DNA from: Torreya grandis
Taxonomy: Eukaryota > Streptophyta > Pinopsida > Cupressales > Taxaceae
Direction: 5' to 3'
DNA: 64,000 nucleotides
Assembly: GCA_037957365.1 (NCBI GenBank)
Contig: JARHVA010000223.1
Location: 4,302,001 to 4,366,000 of the forward strand
In this document: positions 47,676 to 60,490 of the stretch, piece by piece
How the letters are laid out: the number at the start of each line of letters is the position of its first letter
Position numbering within the stretch: position 1 is the stretch's first letter
Notes under the pieces: model-generated
The model's database searches: none
The model's input: the letters and a program-made list of their open reading frames with translations, nothing else
What the model was told of the DNA's origin: nothing
Translations under genes and position numbers: made by a program

Positions 47676-50590
47676 TGTTGGGTGAATATTTTGTCAATCA
47701 GCTAACTGATGAGCAAAATCGGTCTCTTCAACCATAGCATGGGGAAATTGGTTAGCTATATGTGTAGGTTTATTGCATCAAAAGGGGACAAATCTCTCCT
47801 CTCATCAAGGGGAGGTTCCTTGTAGATATGCAAGAGCTATATACTATATATATAAATAGAAAATAACACTCAAGGGTAGGATAAACAATTCATCTCTCTT
47901 TTTTTAGAGATGATGTTCACAAATCAAAGGAGAAATCCTGATGAAATGATAGAAGACACTCCTCTTCTTTTAGAAGTGTTGTTCAACAGGTAAAAGGAAT
48001 CTTTTAGGTGATGATAAGTAACTGTAACAGGGCACAGTAACACAACAAGATGAAATGAGGCACAAAGTCTCCACCTCAATTGCCAAAGAGTGAAATACAA
48101 AAGACAATGAGGGCACAAAGTCATCCCAAGGTCTTTTACATAGAAACAAAATACAAAGTATAATAAGGGCACAAAGTCATTCCAAGATCCTTTACATAGG
48201 AATAGAAAAAGAGACAAACTAAAGATAATTGTGGTAGTACAAAGTCTCTCCACAACTGACTTCAGGACACCTTCCTGATCACTTTCACTAATTCTACTTA
48301 TTTAATCAAATGGATAAAAAACATATTAAGAAAATAGACATAAGAACAATTTCCCCAACAACCAAGCTGTTCCAGCACAAAGTCTGAAAAGTCAGTTGTT
48401 TTCTTATTCAAATAATGAAATATGATCAACAATCTGAGCTCAAAGTCTCAGTAATGTCTTTCAATTTGGGTAGAGTTTCATTTCTAATTATAGACCAAGA
48501 TCCTTAAAACAATAAGAAAGAGTCCAATATATAGTTCTCCAAGAAAGACTTGGGTGCTTTGTTTCACAAAAATGTGTTACAATGCATTTAATGCCTTTAA
48601 TGCATTTTAAATTTTGTCCATGGGCTATGTTAGGATCAAGCATCAGTTTTTAATATGGGCCACCTGATGTGTTTCCCTGATGTGTTTCTAGTTGTTTGCT
48701 TTGCTCAATTTATAAAAATGAGCCATGCCATTGAATGTTTGTGCTCTTCTAATGTCTACCTAGTGGGCTACTTTACCTTCTAAAAACATATCTTATGCAC
48801 ATATATTTATGATCTTTCTCCATCATTCCCCCTTTCCTTGCTGTATTTCATCCTTATCTGTGTGATTTGAGCTCTCAGGCTATCTCTTTAGCTAGTTGCT
48901 AAATTTGTTCACAAGATCTATGCTTAAGCCTACAAGGATCAATAATTATTTCATTGTCACAAATTTGACGTGTTTGGGTCTGTCATCATTTGAAAGCCAA
49001 GGGCTACTTGGTTGCCTTGAATTTGATGGCTACGGGCTTGTCATCCTCCTTAGTACTTCCTTCATGTCTTTCTTATTTGATTTGGCCACTTTCTACTGTT
49101 CTTAACAAGTGACATGTGGTGCGTTCCATTGTGAAATAGGTGAGGACACATGGCAACATCCACTTAACTTATAGAGGCTTTGGGGGCCTTTTGAGAGTCT
49201 TGTAAATGATGACATGTGGTAGCTTCCACTAAACTCATAAAAACACTATAGAAACATTCAGGACTTTTTTGAACTCATGTGGATGATGACACATGGCACA
49301 TTTTACTCGAGTTTAGCCACTAACCTAGGACCCACCACAATCCTTAATAAAAGGAAGAAGCTATGGATGTTACCACTTGGTGGCCTCTAACGAGCTTTAT
49401 AGATGACACGTGGCATGTTCTGCTATTTTGAAAGTTACTAGAAATTATGTCAAAAGATGGCACTTGGCATCTTTTATTGCAATTTTATGAGGGACACATG
49501 GCAGCTTTTGCTACAATTTTATGAGGGACACGTGACAACTTCCACAACAAATTGGGGTTTGATTTTTCCTAGAGGGAACTTGTCCTTTTGGGTCTTGAGA
49601 AATGGTCCACTTTCCCTGGTGAGAGCCTCCCACAAGGGTACCTACCCTTTGAGATATTTTGGGTGGCCTTCAGGCTTTTATTTCCTCGATGGGTTTTCTA
49701 TTTTGGCAAAATTTTCCTTCAAACAAAAAGTCTGAAGGAATTCTTTCAGATAGTTTATTTGAAGGAAATCTTCCTTTCCTTCATTATTTCTTTTGGTAGG
49801 TTTTTTCTTTTCATCGGGCTTTCTCCCTGGGTGAATTTCTTTAGACAAAATATTTTAAGGAATTGCTTTAGACATTTTGTTCGAAGGACTTATGCCTTGT
49901 TTACTTTTTCATGGGAACTTTTCTAAAAGAATTCCCTACTCTTCATTTGGTCTTTGAGATGGTCTGCCAGTTCCCTGCCTACCCTCTGCAAGGGCACTTA
50001 TCCTTTGGGATCTTGGAAGACCCCTTTGAACTTCCTGATTGAAAAAATGACTAAATGTTGAACCTATTTCTTTCTTGTAGAGTCCATAGAAACCAACCTA
50101 TAGAGTCCATAGAAATGAGTTTGTAGATCTGGGGGAGTCTGTAGAAGTGAGAAAACTAGCCTACAGAGTCTATAGTTTTGAGGTATTGAGAGTCCATAGA
50201 ATTGAGTCTACCTGTAGAGTTCGTAGAAATCAAGTTCGTAGTTTTCTCCAAATTTGAAAGAGTCCATATAAATCTAGCTAGAGGAGTCCATAGAAACCAT
50301 TTGTGAAGTCCATAGAAACCAACCTGTAGAGTCCATAGAAATGAGCTCGTAGAAGTGGGGGAGTTCGTAGATTTGAGATCATAGATATGGCCTATAGAGT
50401 TTGTAGAAATGGGCCTATAGAGTCTATAGAACTAGGTTTGCAAAGTCTGTAGTTTTTTGAAAAGCTTGAAAAATGGAGAATTTGAATGCATAAAACAATT
50501 TTTGGGAAGGGAAGAGATAATTTTATCCTTTGGGGCCAAAATAGTTCAAATGTTGTCTGAAAAATGACTGATATTTTTTGGGGGACAACA
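47676..50590 (-). repeat. 5' LTR of element C
   Basis: On the plus strand it runs from TGTTGGGTGAATATTTTG to GGGGGACAACA, so the ends are a proper TG...CA, followed by AGAGT. It carries the G-box-like block (GACACGTGGCA at about 49404, GGACACGTGAC at about 49527) and the TAGAGTC array (50080-50455). Confidence 0.92.
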
Positions 50591-50595
50591 AGAGT
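50591..50595. other. Right target-site duplication of element C
   Basis: AGAGT, identical to 38438-38442. Confidence 0.85.
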
Positions 50596-51610
50596 CACAA
50601 CCCAACCATGCCTAATTAACATATTCTATAGAGAATTTACCATATAACAAAGGACATGTAACCAAAATAGAGGATACCTGAGGTGTCATAAGGAGATAAT
50701 GTAGGCATGTGCCTACCACACCCTTGAATTAATCAATTTGGGTAATGGGGCTCTGATTCAACAACTTATAAGCATTCCCTTTTCTTCCTCAAATCAAAAC
50801 TAAAAACATGTTTTTAGAATTGTTTGAGTTAATGGTAGATCAAGAAACATTCAAGTGGATTGTGTCACCAACTCAAATTTTAATTCATGCAAGGTGAGCA
50901 TCCAAATTCCATTAATAAAATAGATTTTTTTAACCCTGAAGAGGAATCTAAGTGGTTGGTGTTAGCTTTATATTACTATTAAATGGATTTATATAAATGA
51001 AATGGTACAAGGATGATAATCAAATCTATAACAAGCCAACTAGATGCTAAACTTAGATATAAACATACACTAAATTTATTATGTTGAGATAGTCTAAATA
51101 TAGAAAGTACAAATATCATAGATATAGAAATGATAAATAAGTAATGTACTTAGCTTGTTCTAATGCTAATATAGCTCTAGATATGGAACAGGTAGAAAGT
51201 AAGAAGGAAGGAGACTATGGAATAGTTGTCAGATTATAGCTCTGATGATTTTGGCTCTCTAGAAAATAATGTCATCTAGGATGATTGTATCAACACTACT
51301 ATCTAGGTTCAATGCTAGTGTCCTATATGAAATACCTACTAGAATAAGATGCAACCACTTGGATGTTTTTGGGTTTTGATTTGCCTTTGTTTTGGTGCAT
51401 TTAGATTTGGGTCATGGAGAATAACTCCTTGTGAAATGGTAAAAACCTAGTTCTCCATATTCATAGTGACCTTGAGGAAAAATGGGTTAGTGTGCACATA
51501 GTGTCAAGTTAACCATAAAGACCCTACTGTTAAAGGGCACTACTTACATAGCCAATAGTTTAGAAGAGAGCCTCAAACTCATGTATCTCTCCTTTACATG
51601 TTTTATTATG
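50596..51610. other. No recognisable gene
   Basis: Stop-rich, AT-rich spacer between elements C and D. Without element C it would join the sequence ending at 38442. Confidence 0.45.
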
Positions 51611-53677
51611 TGTGACATTATGATAATCCATTTAAACATATATAACACTTAAACCTTTTCCAAAATCTCAATGCATACCTCCCACTTTGCCAAGCTTAGT
51701 TATAGTTAATTGTGAGTATGTTTCTACTTGGAGAAAGGGATGCCTATAGGTGAGCACTTGTATGTTCTAGGCCTTGTGTTACACCTCATTATATCTCCTT
51801 GAATTCTTGAAATCCATTCCAATTAGAAACTGCTTGTGTTTTTTGGTTTCTAATCTCTAAGGTTTATGTCATGAGCCTATAGGTACCTACAGTCAACTAT
51901 AGGTGACCTTTTTATGAGCAAAAGTACACCTGTGGATGATGGTATAGGTTAATACCTCATAATTCAACTCTCCTTAATGTTATTTGAAACACTAATATCC
52001 ATCTTACATCAATAAGGTCACTTACCATGGAAACATGTTCTTGTCATTTTAATTTTGACTATGAGGTCATTTGGAGTTCAAAGCACCGTAGAGAACACTA
52101 ACCTTCAATAGTGTAAGAATGACTCTAGAGGAGGCCTATTTCTTATCACTTATTCAATTCAAACATTTACCTCCCTTTATAAGGTGTTACTCCTACATGA
52201 AGGCTAAAATATGGAGGCATTCAAATTCATCTAGACTCCATTTCACCTCAATATAGGTTAGCACCAAAAGTAGACAAGGCTTTGGTTTGGAGTTTTTAAG
52301 GTAATGGATCCCTAAACTTAGTTTTTCCAACTTGAATTTGACTCTTCAAACCTGCCTACCACTCTATGAACTCAACATTATTATTATGACATTATTCAAA
52401 TCCTCAATCTCTGTTAGGATCTCCAACATGATCAAACACCTTCATGAAATACTCTCAAGCCTCTATGCAGGTGTGACATACGAAAATGAAGGTAGAACAT
52501 GGATGACATGCTTAGTGAATGGCCTTATGATAAATATTAGACCTCTACAAAGTCTTAAAAATGATATTTTCAACCTTAAAACACTTCAAACAAGTCAAAT
52601 TCCTTGTCTTAATGTGCTTAGCCTCCTATATGGCACATGTAGGTGCATATTAGACTACATGATTATGTATAGAATTTGTTTTGATTATAACCTCATTGAT
52701 GTTAAACCTTGGAGACTAATATTTGAAGAGAGGGTGATTACCATGACATTAAAATCATGAAATATAACATATCACATTCATTTTAAACCATTTATGAAAG
52801 GAAAATGTCTGTAGGTGATGAAACCTACTTAAAACTCCATTAGTGAACTCAACATTCAACTTGAGAAGTTTGGACTAATAAAATAATCTCTAAACATGAA
52901 AACCATGAAATAAGTAATTCCATATCCTTTGAAAATATTTCTAGCAAGTGGTTTGTATGAACCAACTCAAACAAGATGAAAACTTATAGGGTATGGGGAT
53001 TAGTATACAAAAAAACATAGCCAACTTCTTAGCATTGGTCATAAATCATGGGAAAAAAATATTTGAGCTTCTAACATGAATGTTAATCAAACAAAGAGTA
53101 ATAACACCCCATAATATCATTTGACCTAAAATCTCTCTTACTGGTCATACCATTAGAAAACTAATTGACTAGTCTTGCATGCCAAGAAGAGTGATGAAGT
53201 AAAATGATTTTTAGTCATTTTTGGAACTTCCAAAGATGATAAATAATTTAAATTATTTTAGGGAAGTTTAGTGGTCATTTTAGGATCCTTCTACACATGC
53301 CACACTTCTGTAGAAGCTATAAAAATAACTAAAACTACCCAAACTACCACTTTTCTTCTTATTGTGATGTTACCCCTACATTTTTTAGTTATAAATTGAC
53401 ATTTATAATCAATTAATAACAAGTTAATATCATGAAGTATGTTTAGGAACACATGGAATGTTTATACACTAAAAGAAACTGTACAACTCTCATAAATGGC
53501 TTAAATATGACCCCTAACATATTATAGGCTTAAATATGCATATGACTAAGGTAAATGACACACTAAATGAAATGAAATAAAACCATGACACACCCTATAA
53601 GACCATAATATTCTCCTATAAAAGTTTTAGACTATAGGGGGTTGACCTATTTTGACTTGTGGTCAAAATAGTCAACA
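51611..53677 (-). repeat. 3' LTR of element D
   Basis: It shares GAGAAAGGGATGCCT, TTACACCTCATTATATCTCC, ACCATGGAAACATG and GTACAACTCTCATAAATGGC with 58434-60490. A 142-codon ORF inside (52332-52760) is not kept in the other copy. Confidence 0.82.
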
Positions 53678-53829
53678 TTCTTAGTGATTTACTAGGGGTG
53701 GTATGCTTGCTATGCCAAAGACTAGTGGCCTTCTCCTATCCATTGCGACATGGAGTCACTTATGCATATATATGACACTAAATTTGTCTTTTAAAAATAC
53801 CAAAACATAAAAAACAACAATAGCAACAC

Positions 53830-55894
53830 ACAAAATAACACACCATACACTTGTGCTTCATGAGCACTTATGGAACAAATACACACAACCCAAAAAAACC
53901 AACTCAAACACAAACTAACCTAAAATAAAATGTTCCTCCTAGATAAAATGGTAAGTTTGAAACCTTTTTTTCTTCATGAAATGAAGGAGTGAATGAGGCA
54001 TGTTTCCTTTTGACCTTTGGTATTGATGCCTCTATCTTCTTCATGATATTTTCCTACCTCATTGGCATGAAGTTCAATAAGATCAAGGAAACTACAACCA
54101 CATCACTCATGAAAGTAAACTAATATTATATTTTAACATTAAATTTCTAATAATACTCCTTAACTACAACATCCAATGGTGGTTCAACAAGGCATGCTTT
54201 TTTGACTTCCATGGTGCTCTCAATAAGACCAGGTTTCTTTTTAGTTGCAAGATCTTCAAGCTCATCAAGGAGCTCTGCATAGTCCACCCAATCTTGGTCA
54301 TTGGCATCCATGGAAACATTTTTCTCTACCTTCTCATGTAATTGGCCCTCAACTTGGAAAAGTTATTCAAGCTCTTGAAAAATGTTCATTTGTTATTACC
54401 AATCATCCTTAATCTTCTTGTCTTTGAGAACCATCACCTCTTCAAATTTATCTTCTTGATGTATGAGGTTATCAACATGGTCTTCCTTATAATCCAATAC
54501 ATTTTAAAATGGTTTAACTTTAGGTTGAGGTGTTGATTACTTCTCAAGGACAACATATTTTATTTTGGATCATGATACTCTTCTAGGATTGCAACCTCTT
54601 TGATAGTAGCTTCACTAAGTCCCTTCATGACTATAGATTATTGAGGAGTGACTTGATATTATTCTTCATTATTAACAAGGCATTATTATTTATACTTGAT
54701 AACACACTAAACTTTGTGATTGTTAAGATACTCAACAAACTCATGATCAGATATGGAGTCTTTATCAAACACCTCTCCCTTCATGTTTTGACCAAATTAT
54801 GCATGGACATTTACAATAGGATCTTCAACATTCTTCTCTTCACTCAAGAAGATTATATTACACTTACTCACACCAAGGGGGGTCCCTATGGTGATTTACT
54901 ATTCATAGTCACTTGAGGCATCCTCTTGACCAATTATGGCTTGAGTTTGTTCCTCTTCACTTGATTCCCTATAAAGGGGTTCTCATTCAAGGAGGGATGA
55001 GGTGGGAAAGTAATGGATAATCTCATGAGTTAGAGATGGGGTATGAGGTGTGGTAGAGGGCTTGTGAATGGATTTTGGAAGAAGGACTTCTTGAGTAAGC
55101 TCATGGGGAAGTGTCAAGTTGGGTTAGTTAAAAGGAAAAACACCTACTTCAAAAAATGTTTCACCTTGCCCATAACCTCCTTGAGGCTCTTCAATAGTTT
55201 TAGGCTCACTTTTAATCTCTTTGTCCTCCCACATATTTAGTCTATCTACTAAGCATTGGAGGCACATTTTTTCCAAGTACAACTGCTCCTTGATATCCCA
55301 TCAAGTTTCTTCTTTAACTATCTTCCACATGTGTCTACACCCTTGGACCAAGCCTCTTAACCATTGCATGAGATGATTAGGGAGCACATCAAACTCATCA
55401 TCCCATGTTGTCATCATTTATTCTCTATCTAGTAAGCTTGGTATGAGTGCCAATTAGGATTTGATATAGGATAGAGTTAAAATAGGAGGAGGATGGTAAT
55501 GATGGGGATTGAATCTAGCTTTGGTTTATTGGAGTTTAGTGTGTAAAAATTCATATATTACCTTATAATATCTTGATGTATAGTCCATGTCATCATCTAA
55601 TTCTTCATGACAAGACTGAGAATCCTCTTGAGGTTGATAGGCATCATGGTATGGATGGTAAGAGTTATATTGGGATTGATAAGAAGGATTTTATTGATAG
55701 ATTTGTTGATATCCTTCCTCATATGACTATCTAACAACATTATATCCATATGGAGAAGGAAATGGATGACCATAAGGCTACCATGGATCATGGGATTGGT
55801 AACCACTATGATAGGGATATTGAGGGGTGTAACATGGCTCATAGAAAGGTTGATAGGGAGGTTCATAGTAGGGATAGTCATTATAACTATTCAT
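53830..55894 (-). pseudogene. Tyr/Pro/Gln-rich protein of element D
   Basis: From an ATG at 55894 one minus-strand frame runs to about 54560, and a second frame seems to continue it to about 53830, some 650-700 residues in all. The first 110 residues are low complexity with repeated Tyr-Pro, Tyr-Gln and Pro-Tyr: YPYYEPPYQPFYEPCYTPQ, YGHPFPSPYGYN, YQQIYQ, YHPYHDAYQPQ. Next come FDVLPNHLMQWLRGLVQGC, LYLEKMCLQCLVDRLNMWED and acidic spacers. A hydrophobic stretch (CLSWFFWVVCICSI and beyond) lies near the end. Eight early stops are all one step from CAA, CAG, TGG or CGA. I recognise no known domain. A Gag-like or particle-forming role is only inference. Confidence 0.6.
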
Positions 55895-58433
55895 ATGAAC
55901 CTCATAGGTCAAATGAGATATAATAACTGATGAAAAAATTCAATAAGGGACACCTAGGCTGATTACAACCAAAATATTTCATTTGGAGTCGTCATTGGTG
56001 CTATCTTGATTGCTTCCAAAAGTTAATTATAGGAAAGACACATGAGCAATCTTTCCACTCTCTTGGACCTTGGTCCCATTGGGTGTGTTAGAACTATTGT
56101 TACCAAATCTTGTACCCTAGAGGATTTTATTTAATCCTACTCTAATATTTGGGAAATATGGGAATACCTCTAGGTTTGTGAGTTGCCTATAGTAGAGGTA
56201 GACCTCTAGGTTTAATGGATAGCTCCTTGAATTTACCTTGAAGTGATTATCACCTAAACTAATTGATTTCTTGTGAGAAAAGAGATATAAGTTTTCATAA
56301 AATAAAGATAATCTAAGTATGTTATACACCATAAGGATTTACACAATTATATCATACTTCTTTCATTAGGAAATAAGACCTACAAACTAGCTTCAAAGTC
56401 CTAAGATGTTCTAACATTAGTATTACAATTTAAAGGTGATATGCATGATAAACTCAAGGAAAGTGGACTATAGGGTATATTTTAGACTCTAAGTAAACTT
56501 TCACACTTAAAATTATCCAAACACAATAGCTACACTCTATATGACCTATTATAATGATAACTTCTTACACTAGACATGAAAGGACAAGGATAAGTAAGGA
56601 TATATCACTAGACCTCACCATTCATCACTTTTCACACTTAGAAAATATTTTTGTGAAATAAAAACTATATTTATTTTATTATTCAAAGATAAAGTACAAC
56701 ATCAAACTAGTAGGGCTTCATCATACATGGTGTGAAATTCTTAGACAAGAGCCAAAATGGCTAGTACTTAGAGAAAGTGAAAGAAGAGAGAGAATAATGA
56801 AGTCCAAGAGTCATAAGAATATACATCAAGCTAAGATAGAGTTACATATGCAAATTAATTAATTATGAGACAAACCATGCAAGGTATCTTTTTACAAATG
56901 TCCCTCTAAGGCATGAAACTCTTCAATTTTGGTATAGGATTGTTCAACTGCCTATTTGGAAATCGCCTTCATCATTTGGCCTACCTTGAATGCTCCATAA
57001 TAGAATAAGAACAATTTACACCTATGAAATATTCTAATGAGGTTAATTAAAATCTCTAACATGCATTAGAGGTGTCCCTAATCATTAATATTCTTCTAGC
57101 TAAGTGTTCTCATTGTTTGCAGTCATAATCACTCTTCTTTTATTCATCCTTCACACTTGGCACCAAGGTGGTATATATTTTCTCAAACCAATCCATACAG
57201 GTGAGGGTGTGACACTTTTCAAAGGTCTTCAAGTCTCTATATCCATTAGGAAGACCTTAAAATTCCTCCCAATTGAAGTTGTCACCTTCTCACTTGATGA
57301 TCACTCTCTATTCATTATGCTAGTTTGGACTGGCTGAAGTGAAGGTTCTTATGGGGGTACTTATGTGCTTAATTGAAGAAATAAATTAACATGGAAGGTT
57401 ATATTAGGTTTATTTATCTTTCTCAAAGTTATTATCATCTTTTATAACTCTTTTGAACCTATAAAACATAAAAAACTATCAAAAAAATCCATTTTATACC
57501 TTGTTCGTATAAGTAGGGTACAAGTCAACTTGATGGAAAAGAGCCTTGGGGAGTCATCTATAATTAAAATATCATTTCCAAGTAAAAATATCCCTCCTAT
57601 ATGACTTCTCTTCAACTTCTTCTTCATTAGGTCAAAAATAAGGGTTTTGGAGGGTTAAGGTAGTTTTACCCTGTAAGGATTATTTATAAAAGTGTGACTT
57701 CCAAACATTAAAAAAGGGTTCAAGACCCTATAAACATAACATATCTCCTCAAACTCCCATGATAGGCATCTGTACATATATGAGCTTCCAAATTTGTCTT
57801 TTTGAGTTATTGCATTTTGCATACCCTATCATGTTTCTAAGCCAAGAAATAGATTATCTATGATCTCTACAAACTAAAAGTTTTGACTCACTTTATAACT
57901 CCCTATGGAGGTTATCCAATTATTTATAATGCTCACTTGACCTTAGAAATGGGATTGGAACCCTTTTAGGCATTAGGCCTAGTCAAGGCCTAGTAGGTTT
58001 AACTACACCTATGTGGGTTTAGGCCACCATGTTTGGCCTCTAACACCTATGAGGCCTCATATATGATTTTCCATGTTTAACATATCTCCCTATACCCTTT
58101 TTCAAGGTTTCATCTATCTTTAACATATCTTCCCATCATTTTATTACCAAGCCTATAGGATATACCTCTTTGGGAGTTCCCTCTATTTGAGAAAGAAAAG
58201 AGGGAACTTCCCTTATTTCCTCAAGAAAGACAAGTCTATGATAATCTTGATCAAGTGATGTTGATGTTATGTACTATTTTTTAGGTTTGGGTCACTCTCA
58301 TATCCCCTTCAAATATCAAAAAACCTAAGATAGACCTCTGTGATACTCACTGACTATGTGCAGGGTTAGTTTGTTGACTATAGGTTTACTTGAAAAATAT
58401 CTCCTATCCTATTTACATGTGATGATTACCAGG
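55895..58433 (-). other. Leader of element D
   Basis: 2.5 kb between the 5' LTR and the reading frame. A 71-codon minus-strand frame (56332-56117) containing HKKSISLGDNHFKVN and Leu/Tyr-rich text is open, but I cannot assign it. Confidence 0.45.
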
Positions 58434-60490
58434 TGAAGATTATATTTATACTATGAGGATCCCTTCAAACATATCTAACACTTCAACCTTTTCCAAACTC
58501 CCAATGTAAACCTTCCACTTTACCAAGTTTAGTTGTAGTCAACTGTGACTGTGTTTCTACTCAGAGAAAGGGATGCCTGTAGGTAAGCACTTGTATGTTA
58601 TAGGCCTTATGTTACACCTCATTATATCTCCTAAAATTAATATAACCCACTCTAATTGGAAAATTATTATGTTTATAGGTTTCTAATCTGCATGGTTTAT
58701 GTCATGAGCATGTAGGTACCTATAGTCAAATGTAGGTGACCTTCTTGTGAGAAAGAATACACTTGTGGATGATGGTATAAGTCAATACCTCATACTTCAA
58801 ATATCCTTGATTTTATTTGAAGCACTAATGTCTATATTACCTCAATAATGTCACTTACCATGGAAACATGCTCTTGTCATTATAATTTTGACTATGAGGT
58901 CATTTAGAGTTTAAAGAACTATAGAGAACACTGACCTTCTATAGTTTAGTAATTTATATAGAGGAGGCCTATTTTTCATCACTAATTGGAGTCAATCATT
59001 GAAATTCCTTTTAAAGGTGTTACCCCTACATGAAGGATACAATATAGAGGCATTAAAATTTATCTATACTCTATGTCACCTCAATATATGTTAGCACGAA
59101 AAGTGGAAAAGGCTTTGTTTTAGAGTTTTTAAGATAATGGATCCTTGAACTCAATTTCTCCAACTTGAAAATGACTCTTTAAAACCTCCTACCACTCTAT
59201 GACTCCAACATGATTCTTATGACATTATTCAACTCCTCAACCTCTATGAGGATCTCCAACATTCTCAACCACCTTCATGAAATACTCTCAGGCCTCTATA
59301 GAGACCTATAGATACATATGCAGGTGTGACATAGGATAGTGAAGGTGTAACATGGATGACATGCCTAGTGGATGGACTTATGATCAATATTAGACCTATA
59401 CAGAGTATTCAAAATGATATTTTTGTCTTAATGTTTTTAGCCTCTTGTATGACATCTGTAGGTGCATATTAGAGTGCAACATTATGTATAGAGTTTATCT
59501 TGATTACAACCTCATTAATGTGAAACATTTTACACTAGGATTGGAAGAGAGGGTGATTTACATGACATTAAAATCATTACATGTAACATATCACATTCAT
59601 TTGTAACCATTTTAGGGTAGGAAAATGTTCGTAGTTGATGAAACCTACTTGCAACTTCATTAGTGTACTCAAATTACAACTTGAGAATTTTGGGCTCATA
59701 AAATCATCTCCAAACATGAAAAAAAGATGAAAACCATGAAATAATTAAGTCCACATCCTATGGAAAAAATTACAAGTTGTTTATACAAAAAATCTCAAAC
59801 AAGAAGAAAACCTGTAGGGTATGGGGATTAGTATGCAAAAAATGACTGTCAAATTTTTAGCATTGGTTCATAAAGCATGGGAACCCAATATTTGAGCACC
59901 TTGTATGAATTTGAATCAAACCAATTCTAATAACACCCAAAATATCATTTAACTTGAAACCTCTCCTACTGGTTATACTATTAGAAAACTTATTGACCAG
60001 TATTGCATGCTAAGAAGAGTGATGGAAAAGTGAAATAGTTTCTAGTCCTTTTTAGAACTTCCAAATATAATAAATAATTGAAATGAGCTTATGTAAGTTT
60101 AAGCGTAATTATAGGATCCTTACACAAGTGCCATACTTATGTAGAAACTGTATAACTAACTAAAACTACCCAAACTACCACTTTTCTTCTTGTTCTGATG
60201 TTACCCCTACAATTATTAGTTATAAATTGATATGTTTGACAAGATACTAACATGAAGGACATTGAGGAACACATGGAACATTTTTACACCAGAGTAAACT
60301 GTACAACTCTCATAAATGGCTCAAATATGACCCCTAATATGACATAGGCCTAAAGATGAATATGACTAATGTAAATGACACATTAAATGAAATCAAATAA
60401 GCACACCCTATAGGACCCTAATAGTCCACTATACAAGTTTTGAACTATAGGGGTTTGATCTATTTTGACTTATAGTTAAAATAGTCAATA
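58434..60490 (-). repeat. 5' LTR of element D
   Basis: It matches 51611-53677 with many substitutions and small indels. Its end at 60490 touches the Copia-type gag remnant directly. Confidence 0.82.

Larger units (their letters stand above)
38443..50590 (-). mobile_element. Element C: gypsy retrotransposon with upstream aRNH
   Basis: A 12.1-kb unit with LTRs of 2881 and 2915 bp and a perfect AGAGT target duplication. On the minus strand the order is gag, protease, archaeal-type RNase H, RT, RNase H, integrase. The 5' LTR is the right one. A primer-site candidate (TGGTAACTCTGATGGGGA) lies five bases inside it. I find no purine-rich tract next to the 3' LTR at 41324. Frames are longer and stops fewer than in elements A and B, so it is the youngest of the three, but all domains are broken. 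RNase H and integrase text is close to that of element B. Confidence 0.92.
51611..60490 (-). mobile_element. Element D: LTR element with Tyr/Pro/Gln-rich ORF
   Basis: Direct repeats of 2067 and 2057 bp (51611-53677 and 58434-60490) enclose 4.76 kb. The right ends read GTCAACA and GTCAATA, that is TGTTGAC or TATTGAC on the minus strand. The left ends (TGTGACATTATG, TGAAGATTATAT) are less certain. The internal part carries one decayed reading frame on the minus strand and no protease, RT or integrase, so it is non-autonomous, perhaps of the TR-GAG kind. I could not match a target duplication. The primer site would lie near 58431, where the minus strand has TGGTAATCATC. Confidence 0.78.

Noticed and set aside
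47924..48253. 109-codon minus-strand ORF with hydrophobic stretches
   Set aside because: It reads through a 57-bp LTR duplication, and the corresponding stretch of the other LTR has no equally long frame. I do not call it an envelope-like gene.
49588..49926. 112-codon ORF and the overlapping 49457-49735 ORF
   Set aside because: Both are in the LTR of element C on the strand opposite to its genes; the other LTR has only a shorter, different frame at 40448-40702.
52332..52760. 142-codon plus-strand ORF
   Set aside because: It lies inside the LTR of element D, and the other LTR copy does not keep the frame, so it is most likely chance.
55597..55881. 94-codon minus-strand ORF rich in Met, Ile and Pro
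   Set aside because: It is a shifted frame over the Tyr/Pro/Gln-rich region; the neighbouring frame has the coherent composition and the ATG.
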